In this document: positions 1 through 5,826 of the stretch, piece by piece
How positions within the stretch are numbered: the first letter of the stretch is position 1
Layout: the number at the start of each line of letters is the position of its first letter
Source of the DNA: RGIG7213 sp045636245
Lineage (GTDB): Bacteria; Bacillota; Clostridia; Oscillospirales; CAG-272
Length of the DNA stretch: 16,056 bases
Direction of reading: 5' to 3'
NCBI GenBank assembly: GCA_045636245.1
Contig: JAZTXA010000053.1
Location: 1 to 16,056 of the forward strand
Notes under the pieces: model-generated
Seen by the model: the letters and a program-made list of their open reading frames with translations, nothing else
Databases searched by the model: none
What the model was told of the DNA's origin: nothing
Made by a program: the position numbers and the translations under genes

Positions 1-108
1 ATTAAGGTACTGCGGACACACACGTTAAATTCAAAGGGGCTGTCCCATTTAAGAAAATAACTCCCAAAATGAGTCGCCCCATGTATTTTTTGAATATTTA
101 TTCTGTAA

Positions 109-145
109 GGGGTGCAAGCAGTTCGTATACGAACTCCGCACTCCC
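109..145. repeat. Long imperfect palindrome inside the 31-239 element
   Basis: The centre is a perfect 14-bp palindrome, GTTCGTATACGAAC (121-134), which extends by one more A-T pair. After a small asymmetric internal bulge the arms resume pairing as GGGGTGC (109-115) with GCACTCCC (138-145). No T-tract follows on either strand, so a terminator role is not supported. It may be a cruciform-forming or protein-binding site within the repeat element. Confidence 0.5.
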
Positions 146-174
146 GCTTTTAGTATATTTATACATTTCGAGGC

Positions 175-193
175 GGACGACCAGTGGTCGTCC
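175..193. repeat. REP-like palindrome GGACGACCA-G-TGGTCGTCC
   Basis: This is a perfect 9-bp inverted repeat around a single central base, followed by CTACAA and preceded by GAGGC. Short palindromes of this style (a GGxCGACC arm, CCCTAC at the edge) are common scattered intergenic repeats in Clostridia genomes; that is general recollection, not a search result. It sits inside the larger inverted-repeat structure at 31-239. Confidence 0.5.
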
Positions 194-239
194 CTACAAT
201 GTGACCTATATTTTCCTTAAATGAGCCAGCCCCTTTTGA

Positions 240-776
240 CTATTTTTTTATGTTTCTTTTAAATCCCATATACTTTACACCGAAATATATGACGCCGATA
301 AGATATATCAAAATGATAATACCGTATACAACAGATAAGACGTAAAATTTATTTACAATATTAATAACAAACATAGGTATCAGGCAGAGAGTCAAAAATA
401 TTAAACAAGGTATAAATCTTCCTTTTATAACACGCCTCATCATTTCGAGTCTTGAAGAATCATCGCAGAATATTTCTTCATTATCATTCATTTCATCGGC
501 AGGCTTTCTGAAATAGCTGTATCCTACATAATCCTGTATATACTCCCAACCGCAATCGTTGAACATTTTTACATATTCGTCTTTATTTTCTATTCCCTCT
601 TGATTATAGTCAAGCTGATATACAACCTCCTCAGCTTTACATTCCTCAAAATGATAAACACCAAGGCCCGTTACTTTCACAAACTTCCAGCCGTGGCGGT
701 GCATTTCGGAAAGGTATTCCTGTTCTTTTTCATGATTGAATATACTGAAATATTTAAATTCTTTTTTCATCGCCAT
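240..776 (-). CDS. DUF2812 domain membrane protein
   Basis: This 178-residue protein has a soluble N-terminal DUF2812-type domain (about residues 8-92). Its recognisable pattern is F-x-E-K-E-x-x-Y-L-x-E-M-H-x-x-G-W, a Y-x-F-E strand, Y-Q-L-D-Y, and E-Y-x-x-M-F-x-x-C-G-W-E followed by Y-F-R-K-P. A polar linker follows, then two hydrophobic segments (about 121-140 and 145-168) and a basic tail, so it is probably anchored in the membrane with the domain in the cytoplasm. The first ATG is chosen because AGGAGG (786-791) is 9 nt upstream; the second Met, two codons on, would be 15 nt away. It starts 1 nt after the padR stop codon, so the two are co-transcribed. PadR-DUF2812 pairs recur in Firmicutes, but the function of DUF2812 is unknown. 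A plausible role is in envelope stress or export, as for other PadR-controlled membrane proteins; that part is inference. The TAG stop abuts the inverted-repeat element. Confidence 0.85.
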   Translation of the reverse strand: MAMKKEFKYFSIFNHEKEQEYLSEMHRHGWKFVKVTGLGVYHFEECKAEEVVYQLDYNQEGIENKDEYVKMFNDCGWEYIQDYVGYSYFRKPADEMNDNEEIFCDDSSRLEMMRRVIKGRFIPCLIFLTLCLIPMFVINIVNKFYVLSVVYGIIILIYLIGVIYFGVKYMGFKRNIKK

Positions 777-777
777 A

Positions 778-1092
778 TTATATTTCCTCCTGTGTTATCT
801 TGTAAAGGCGTTTTATACGTTCAAGCTCGATTTTCAGAATTTCACTGCCAAGCTCCGTTATAACGTATATTTTTCGTTTATCCTCTTCCTTTACAAATTC
901 TATCACACCGTCCCTTTCCATTTTAGATAAACTTCCGTACATTGTCCCCGGTGCAAGGCGTACCCTGCCTTCTGTCAGCCTTTCGACCGTTTGCACTATT
1001 CCGTAGCCGTGATTCGGTTTTTGTAGGCAAAACAAAATGTAAAATGCCGTTTCCGTCATCGGAACATACACTTTTCTTATATGCTGGTCCAT
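778..1092 (-). CDS. PadR family transcriptional regulator
   Basis: This 104-residue winged-helix protein matches the short (PadR-s2-like) class. The first helix region reads TAFYILFCLQKPNHGYGI (15-32). The recognition helix and turn lie at 46-64 (LAPGTMYGSLSKMERDGVI), and the wing is rich in Lys/Arg with the family signature KRKIYVITELG (72-82). A short C-terminal helix (83-104) would form the dimer interface. Family members are dimeric repressors that usually control their own gene and an adjacent membrane protein gene. Here the adjacent gene is the DUF2812 protein downstream. The start has AGGAGT (1097-1102) just upstream with tight spacing; an in-frame ATG at codon 12 is less likely because it would remove conserved N-terminal residues. 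Two identical palindromes in the promoter suggest tight autorepression. The inducer is unknown. Confidence 0.93.
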   Translation of the reverse strand: MDQHIRKVYVPMTETAFYILFCLQKPNHGYGIVQTVERLTEGRVRLAPGTMYGSLSKMERDGVIEFVKEEDKRKIYVITELGSEILKIELERIKRLYKITQEEI

Positions 1093-1110
1093 TTTTACTC
1101 CTAATCGTTT

Positions 1111-1168
1111 TATATCGCACTGCGATGTATCGTGATGTTATTATATCGCACTGCGATACATTTGTCAA
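1111..1168 (-). promoter_or_regulatory. padR promoter with two palindromic operator candidates
   Basis: Read on the minus strand, this is a consensus sigma-A promoter: TTGACA (1163-1168), a 17-nt spacer (1146-1162) and TATAAT (1140-1145). The motif ATCGCA-G-TGCGAT occurs twice. One copy lies within the spacer and touches the -10 box (1145-1157). The other is just downstream of the expected transcription start (1114-1126). The identical core extends to 16 bp, and the copies are 31 bp apart centre to centre, about three helical turns, so two dimers would sit on the same face of the DNA. Binding would block RNA polymerase. Assigning the sites to PadR is inference from position; PadR operators in other species are also short inverted repeats overlapping the promoter. 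Confidence 0.85.
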
Positions 1169-1178
1169 TAGGTTTTGC

Positions 1179-1218
1179 AAAAAAAATCAACATCCGACAA
1201 AAATTCTGTCAGATGTTG
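1179..1218 (-). terminator. Rho-independent terminator of the SDR gene
   Basis: The arms CAACATC (1188-1194) and GATGTTG (1212-1218) pair perfectly, then after one C/A mismatch GACA (1196-1199) pairs with TGTC (1207-1210) across a 7-nt loop. On the minus strand the stem is followed by a run of eight T (1179-1186). It begins about 10 nt after the SDR stop codon. It ends 10 nt before the -35 box of the padR promoter, so it insulates padR from SDR readthrough. Confidence 0.85.
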
Positions 1219-1228
1219 TTTTTAAGGC

Positions 1229-1942
1229 TTATTTTTCTTCAAGCTTCCAGCCGAAATCGCCGTGGTATATCATTTGCTTTGTCATACCGCCGTCGATGCA
1301 AATGTTCTCTCCTGTGATAAATCCTGCCATATCGGAACAAAGATAGAGTACCATATTGGCAATATCCGGAGGGTTTCCAACCCTGCCCGCAGGCTGCTGC
1401 ACAGCGTCAGCGCCCTCATAAACTGTGTAATTATTATCTATCCAACCGGGTGAAATTGAGTTAACACGGACACGCCCTGCAAGACTTACGGAAAGTGCGT
1501 GGGTAAGTGCTGAAATACCGCCCTTTGCGGCTGTATAGCTTTCGGTCTCGGGCTGACTCATTCTGTCGCGTGACGATGAAATATTCACAATACTTGCCCC
1601 TTTTGCAAAATAGGGTAAAAAGAGCTTTGAGAGGTAAAACGGAGCTGTCACGCCGACCTTTAAAGCGTATTCAAAATCCTCATAAGTACCGTCATTCAGT
1701 CCGCACATCAGAGGTGCGGCATTGTTTATAAGGTAATCTATACGTCCGTATTTATCAATGACCTTTTTTGTAAATTCTTCAAGAGTATTTTTATCGGCAA
1801 TGTCACCCACAAAAAAGTCATTTTCAAATAAATCTATTACACAGACTTCAGCACCACACTTTCGGAACTGCTCACCAATGCACTTTCCTATTCCTCTTGC
1901 CCCGCCCGTCACAACCGCGACTTTATTTTGAAAATCAAACAT
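1229..1942 (-). CDS. Short-chain dehydrogenase/reductase (SDR) oxidoreductase
   Basis: This 237-residue classical SDR is a cytosolic NAD(P)H-dependent oxidoreductase. It has the Rossmann motif TGGARGIG (12-19), an acidic residue after the second strand (VID, D37) that favours NAD(H) over NADP(H), D47 for adenine contact, NNAAP (73-77), catalytic Ser in ISSS (121-124), and the YxxxK pair Y136 and K140 in SYTAAKGG. The S-PG motif is at 164-166 and the C-terminal dimer motif is GENICIDGG (211-219). The substrate cannot be read from the sequence. The body resembles FabG and sugar or steroid dehydrogenases, but no fatty-acid genes lie nearby, and the extended C-terminus after IDGG is unlike FabG. 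It stands alone between its own promoter (2019-2047) and a terminator (1179-1218). The start has GAAAGG (1954-1959) 11 nt upstream. Confidence 0.92.
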   Translation of the reverse strand: MFDFQNKVAVVTGGARGIGKCIGEQFRKCGAEVCVIDLFENDFFVGDIADKNTLEEFTKKVIDKYGRIDYLINNAAPLMCGLNDGTYEDFEYALKVGVTAPFYLSKLFLPYFAKGASIVNISSSRDRMSQPETESYTAAKGGISALTHALSVSLAGRVRVNSISPGWIDNNYTVYEGADAVQQPAGRVGNPPDIANMVLYLCSDMAGFITGENICIDGGMTKQMIYHGDFGWKLEEK

Positions 1943-2018
1943 ATTAACCGTTTCCTTTCACGATATCATAAACTTTTCAGTTCTCTCATACTGCCTTAAC
2001 CTTAATTTTTTCATTTAT

Positions 2019-2047
2019 ATTATATCACAATTCAAAAATTTTTTCAA
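2019..2047 (-). promoter_or_regulatory. Probable promoter of the SDR gene
   Basis: On the minus strand TTGAAA (2042-2047), a 17-nt spacer and TATAAT (2019-2024) make a good sigma-A promoter. Transcription would start near 2012, giving a leader of about 70 nt before the SDR start codon. I see no clear operator here, and the palindrome of the padR promoter is absent, so the two units are probably controlled separately. Confidence 0.75.
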
Positions 2048-2109
2048 TCCGAAATATAAATTGTGATGTTTGCTCTGGATATGATGTAACATTTAAAGGT
2101 TTAAACCGT

Positions 2110-2160
2110 ATATTTTCGAAGAAAATATCTGCGCCCGCCGAGGGGGGTGGCGGGGCGCAG
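2110..2160 (-). terminator. Tandem hairpins, GC-rich stem plus AT-rich stem; possible backup terminator
   Basis: An unusually GC-rich hairpin (2129-2160) pairs CTGCGCCC with GGGCGCAG, and GCC with GGC past a bulged G, around a G-rich loop. Directly beside it is a second perfect hairpin, ATATTTTC-GAA-GAAAATAT (2110-2128). On the minus strand the GC stem is followed by ATATTTTCTTC, which is U-rich enough to act as a weak terminator. It lies about 40 nt past the main terminator of the long operon and upstream of the SDR promoter, so it may catch readthrough. It may instead be a scattered intergenic repeat. No ORF overlaps it. The remaining non-coding bases between 1943 and 2251 show only the promoter and the terminator listed separately. 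Confidence 0.4.
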
Positions 2161-2201
2161 CAAACTGTGGAAATATTTACTGTATGATATTTTTAAAATA
2201 T

Positions 2202-2249
2202 AGAGGTTGATTCAAGATCGATACTACTACCGATTCCGAATCAACCTCT
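2202..2249 (-). terminator. Terminator of the yicC-rsgA operon
   Basis: A perfect 12-bp stem, AGAGGTTGATTC (2202-2213) with GAATCAACCTCT (2238-2249), closes a 24-nt loop that can itself form a small ATCG/CGAT stem. It starts 2 nt after the rsgA stop codon. On the minus strand it is followed by ATATTTTAAAAATA, an imperfect U-tract. It is the only strong hairpin after the 13-gene operon, and the first minus-strand intergenic stem since yicC. Confidence 0.75.
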
Positions 2250-2251
2250 TT

Positions 2252-3148
2252 TCAATCCCAATCTTTTTTGTCTTTTATATCAGAGTATATCGACATATAA
2301 CTTTCGTGACGTGTTTTCTGAATTTTACCTTCTTCGACAAGCTGTGATACTATACAGCCATCCTCACCCGTGTGTGAGCATTTCTTATATTTACATTTAT
2401 ATAAGTAATCATTGAATTCGGGGAACAGATATGGCAGGTCTTCTTTTTTGAAGAAGTCAAAATGCTCAAAGTCGAGCATACTGAACCCCGGTGTATCAGC
2501 AAAAAAAGCTTTGTCAGACACCTTATGAAGCTGTACACGGCGGGTGGTGTTTTTACCTCTTTCGATCTTTGCGCTTATTTCTCCCACTTCACAGTTAAGA
2601 TCGCTGAAAAGTGCATTCAAAAGCGTGGATTTACCGACACCCGATTCACCCGAAAAAACACATATCCCTTCCGTTTTTTCGCAATATTCACGAAGTTCAT
2701 CGACACCCGTATTTTTTACGGATGATGTTGCAAATACATCATATCCGACACTCTTATACGTTTTCTCTATTTCTTCTGCAACATCGGGTGCAAGCTCAGA
2801 TTTTGTGATAACTATAACGGGCTTTATCTCATTATGCTCACAAATGGCGCACAGCTTATCGCAGAACAGATATGACGGCTCGGGACTTGCCGCGGCGCAC
2901 ACCACAAAAAGCGTGTCTATGTTTGCAAGCGGCGGTCTTATAAGTGAATTTTTTCTTTCGGATATTTTATCAATAAAAAATTCTCCGCCGCTTTTTTTAA
3001 GCACAACATCATCACCCGGAAGCGGTGTGATCTTTTCAAGTCGGAACAACCCTCTTGCCGAGCATTTTTTATAAACTTCACCGCTTTGTGTCAGCACCGT
3101 GTATTTTCCGCCGACACCCGCTGTTATTTTTCCTTTTATATCACTCAT
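2252..3148 (-). CDS. rsgA: Ribosome small subunit-dependent GTPase RsgA (YloQ/CpgA)
   Basis: This 298-residue circularly permuted GTPase acts late in 30S subunit maturation; GTP hydrolysis is stimulated by the 30S particle. An N-terminal OB fold (1-65) is followed by the permuted G domain in the order G4 (TKSE, 115-118), G5 (ATSS, 140-143), G1 P-loop (GESGVGKST, 167-175), G2 (TT at 201-202 in the RGKNTTRR switch) and G3 (DTPG, 218-221). The C-terminal zinc module has C252, C257, H259 and C265. The ATG at 3148 is chosen over an upstream in-frame ATG at 3175, because MSDIKGKI matches the usual family start and the upstream site has its GAGG only 3 nt away. It overlaps the prkC 3' end by 8 nt, so translation is probably coupled. 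The G4 motif has Glu where the family usually has Asp. In Bacillus subtilis the orthologue is a PrkC substrate, which fits this neighbourhood. Confidence 0.96.
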   Translation of the reverse strand: MSDIKGKITAGVGGKYTVLTQSGEVYKKCSARGLFRLEKITPLPGDDVVLKKSGGEFFIDKISERKNSLIRPPLANIDTLFVVCAAASPEPSYLFCDKLCAICEHNEIKPVIVITKSELAPDVAEEIEKTYKSVGYDVFATSSVKNTGVDELREYCEKTEGICVFSGESGVGKSTLLNALFSDLNCEVGEISAKIERGKNTTRRVQLHKVSDKAFFADTPGFSMLDFEHFDFFKKEDLPYLFPEFNDYLYKCKYKKCSHTGEDGCIVSQLVEEGKIQKTRHESYMSIYSDIKDKKDWD

Positions 3149-5003
3149 TGAATGGCCACCACTGTTCGGGATCATTTTCCTCGGTATTTTCTTCTGTTTC
3201 GGGTGTTTCGGGTTCTGTTTCGGGGGCTTGCGTTTCCTCCGGTCCTTCGCTCAATATAAGATCGACAACCGTATTAACAGGAATCTCGGTTGACACGGTT
3301 ATGCTTTGGTATATAACAACGTCGCGTTCATTCGCGTCATTCGGCAAGTATTTAACATCGCCCACCACAAGACCTTTGCTTATGAGCGATTTTATTGCCT
3401 GTGTACCGTCCATGCCTACAAGATTTGGCATTTTGACTGTAACATTTTTTTCTCCGCGGCTGACGTAAAGTTTTACGACTGCATCAAGCTCAACTGTTGA
3501 CCCCGCCTCAGGTTCACTTTTGATAACATATCCCTCGGGAACGATATCATTATATTCCCTTATTTCTTCAAAAACAAACGTGTAATCATTGTTAACCACG
3601 ATATCTCTTGATTTTTCCATAGCAAAATCGGGAAGAACTACCGTCTGTTTACCTTGATAAACATAGAGTATTATCTCTATTTTTTCTTTTTCAGGATTAT
3701 ATTTGATTACTTTGGAGCTGTTTTGTTTTTGTATTACAACCTCTGTTTCGCTGTCACTTATAAGCGCCACATTCTGTGTAACTATTGAGCCTATAGGTGT
3801 ATCATCATCACCGGGGCCAGCTTTTACCGTGACCTTATATCCGAAATCTTCAAGCTGTGACTTCAATGATTCGGTATATTCCTGACCTGTATAAAGCCCT
3901 ATTTCAACCTCTTTGTTCGTTGTATCATGCATAGAGCTTGCCAATTGGTAAAACATAATTATGGCAACTATCGCAACAACTATCAAAAAAGCAGAAAGCA
4001 CACCGTATATCGTCGGCATCATCATCGTGCCTTTTACGACAACACGCTTTTTGTTTGAGTTTTTGCTCTCTTCTTTATTTATATCCTTTTCTTTGACTTT
4101 CTTTTTCTTTTCTTCGTTTCTTTTTTTCGCTTCTATAGCTTCCACAGGACGGAAACGTATATCGGGATTTTCTTTAAGCGCTTTTATGTGCTTAAGCATT
4201 TGCTTTGCACTTTGATATCTTCTGTCCGGATCCTTTTCCATCGCACGGAGAATTATCTGTTCAAGACCCTTCGGAATGTCGGGATTTACCTTAGAGGGAC
4301 TTACTGCCTCATCGTTTATCTGCTTCATTGCAACAGATATGGGATCCTCTGCCGTGAATGGCAATTTTCCGCACGCAAGCTCATACATGACAATACCCAA
4401 AGAATACAAGTCGCTTCTTGCATCGATGCCGGTTCCTCTTGCCTGCTCGGGACTTATATAATGCACCGTACCTATAGCCTTGCTTTCGGCTGTAAGTGTA
4501 TCATTATCGGGAAGCTTTGCAATACCGAAGTCGGCAACCTTGATAATTCCGTTCTTCAGCATAAGAATGTTTTGCGGTTTTATATCTCTGTGAATGATAT
4601 TTTTTGAATGAGCGTGATCGAGCGCGTGAAGTATCTGCTCCGTTATATTAAGCGTTTCAAGCCATGAAAGCTTGCCGCCGTTGTGTTTTACATATGATTT
4701 AAGCGTGACACCTTCGATATATTCCATTACGATATATTTCAGCTTTTCCTTTACCGATACATCGTAAATGTTAACTATATTTTCATGGGAAAGCATGGCA
4801 ACCGCTTTTGATTCATTTATAAAACGGTGCACCGCATCCGCATCATTTGACATATCGTCCTTAAGCATCTTCAGTGCAACTGTGCGGTTCATAAGTATAT
4901 CCTCTGCACGGAACACCGTCGCCATGCCGCCTGCACCGCAGCGTTTCTCTATCTTATACCGTTCATCAAGAACAGTACCGATATAACCTTCGTAATTATC
5001 CAT
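3141..5003 (-). CDS. prkC: PASTA-domain Ser/Thr protein kinase (PrkC/Stk)
   Basis: This 620-residue membrane kinase senses muropeptides or lipid II outside and phosphorylates cytosolic targets. The kinase domain (about 15-275) shows the glycine loop GAGGMATV (23-30), catalytic lysine K45, HRDIKPQN (138-145), DFG (158-160), an activation loop with several Thr/Ser, and GTVHYISPEQ (178-187). A Lys/Glu-rich juxtamembrane stretch (about 290-323) leads to one transmembrane helix (about 331-353). Outside are three PASTA-like repeats (about 365-426, 453-517 and 522-588); the first two are divergent. A 32-residue tail rich in Glu, Pro and Thr (589-620) ends in WWPFNE. AAGGAG (5011-5016) precedes the start codon and overlaps the stop codon of the phosphatase gene, so the kinase-phosphatase pair is co-translated. 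Family members regulate cell division, wall synthesis and spore germination. Confidence 0.97.
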   Translation of the reverse strand: MDNYEGYIGTVLDERYKIEKRCGAGGMATVFRAEDILMNRTVALKMLKDDMSNDADAVHRFINESKAVAMLSHENIVNIYDVSVKEKLKYIVMEYIEGVTLKSYVKHNGGKLSWLETLNITEQILHALDHAHSKNIIHRDIKPQNILMLKNGIIKVADFGIAKLPDNDTLTAESKAIGTVHYISPEQARGTGIDARSDLYSLGIVMYELACGKLPFTAEDPISVAMKQINDEAVSPSKVNPDIPKGLEQIILRAMEKDPDRRYQSAKQMLKHIKALKENPDIRFRPVEAIEAKKRNEEKKKKVKEKDINKEESKNSNKKRVVVKGTMMMPTIYGVLSAFLIVVAIVAIIMFYQLASSMHDTTNKEVEIGLYTGQEYTESLKSQLEDFGYKVTVKAGPGDDDTPIGSIVTQNVALISDSETEVVIQKQNSSKVIKYNPEKEKIEIILYVYQGKQTVVLPDFAMEKSRDIVVNNDYTFVFEEIREYNDIVPEGYVIKSEPEAGSTVELDAVVKLYVSRGEKNVTVKMPNLVGMDGTQAIKSLISKGLVVGDVKYLPNDANERDVVIYQSITVSTEIPVNTVVDLILSEGPEETQAPETEPETPETEENTEENDPEQWWPFNE

Positions 5004-5014
5004 TTCGTCCCTCC

Positions 5015-5782
5015 TTAATTAAATGAGGTAACAACGACGGTTATATTATCACCGCCGCCGCCGAAATTTGCCGCATCAACAAGCTTTTGCACCTTTTCTT
5101 CATCCGACACATCAGAAAGCAATATTGTGTGTATTTCCGATTCCTTGGCGAAATTTGTAAGTCCGTCGGAGCACAGCATAACAAAGCGTCCGATATTTGC
5201 ACTTTCAATGACGAAGAACTCACCTTCTACGCTTTCATGTGTTCCTATTGCACGGGTGATGATATTTTTCTGGGGATGACGCTCTGCCTCCTCAGGTGAT
5301 ATGGCGCCCGAATCGACAAGATACTGTACATAAGAGTGGTCTTTTGTTATCTGCGTCATGCCTTCCCCGTTCACGGTATACATACGGCTGTCACCGACAT
5401 TCATGCAATAAACTCTTTCGGGTGTAGAAACTGTACAAACAAGTGTTGTGCCCATTCCCGAAAGCTCAGTGTTTTCGTTTGCCCTTTTGTAAACGGCATC
5501 ATTGGCGCGGTTTATTCCCTGTGTCATAAGTCGGCGCATGCGGGCATCGGACATTGAGGGTGTAAATTCCCCCGATTCATCAATATAATGACGGAGTGCC
5601 TCGCGCATAAAATCCGAAAACTCGAATATAGCAATAGCGCTTGCTTCACATCCGCCGTTTGCACCGCCCATACCGTCGCAAACAACACCGAGTGCAATTT
5701 TATCGGTAATCATTTTTGTGTAATAATTATCCTGATTAAGCTTTCGCATAGCGCCTATATCGCTGATACCTGAGATGTACAT
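5015..5782 (-). CDS. stp: PP2C-type Ser/Thr protein phosphatase (PrpC/Stp)
   Basis: This 255-residue metal-dependent (Mn/Mg) phosphatase reverses phosphorylation by the neighbouring PASTA kinase. All signature motifs are present: N16xDN (16-19), DGMGG (36-40) with metal-binding D36, GMGTT (109-113), GDSR (130-133), DHS (148-150), SDGL (205-208) with D206, and GDNIT (244-248) with D245. The length is typical and no membrane segment is present. A purine-rich AGGGGG site lies about 10 nt upstream of the ATG. There are 44 non-coding nt between it and rlmN, the largest gap in the operon, with no promoter or terminator that I can see. In other Firmicutes stp and prkC are almost always adjacent, so the assignment is firm. 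The same protein is called prpC in Bacillus subtilis. Confidence 0.96.
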   Translation of the reverse strand: MYISGISDIGAMRKLNQDNYYTKMITDKIALGVVCDGMGGANGGCEASAIAIFEFSDFMREALRHYIDESGEFTPSMSDARMRRLMTQGINRANDAVYKRANENTELSGMGTTLVCTVSTPERVYCMNVGDSRMYTVNGEGMTQITKDHSYVQYLVDSGAISPEEAERHPQKNIITRAIGTHESVEGEFFVIESANIGRFVMLCSDGLTNFAKESEIHTILLSDVSDEEKVQKLVDAANFGGGGDNITVVVTSFN

Positions 5783-5826
5783 AAGTAAATTTCCCCCTGT
5801 TAATTAAGGTGCAATAAGATTATTGG

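Larger units (their letters stand above)
31..239. mobile_element. Small non-coding element with imperfect terminal inverted repeats (MITE-like or intergenic repeat)
   Basis: The left end (about 31-59) and the reverse complement of the right end (about 210-239) align along some 30 bp. They share TCAAA(A)GGGGCTG, then CATTTAA, then GAAAATA, with two mismatches and two one-base gaps. The interior has no credible ORF but holds two palindromes (109-145 and 175-193). A further inverted copy of the GGGGC...CATTT motif lies at about 66-80. Ends beginning GGGGCTGTC resemble terminal repeats of some IS families in gut Firmicutes (I think of IS1182-like ends, from memory and untested). The right end stops directly against the TAG stop codon of the DUF2812 gene. 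No clear target-site duplication is visible. It could instead be a structured intergenic repeat that never transposes. Positions 1-30 show nothing recognisable. Confidence 0.45.

Noticed and set aside
1..30. Possible end of a gene or element at the left window edge
   Set aside because: Only 30 bases precede the inverted-repeat element and no motif or frame can be recognised.
1958..2014. 18-codon reading frame starting almost at the SDR transcription start
   Set aside because: It begins with an ATG right after the -10 box and ends just before the SDR ribosome binding site, so a leaderless leader peptide is possible. There is no codon bias or attenuator structure to support it, and such short frames are common by chance.
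3149..3175. Upstream ATG giving a 9-residue longer RsgA
   Set aside because: The GAGG is only 3 nt from that ATG and the extra residues are not part of the family pattern; the ATG at 3148 fits the usual start.
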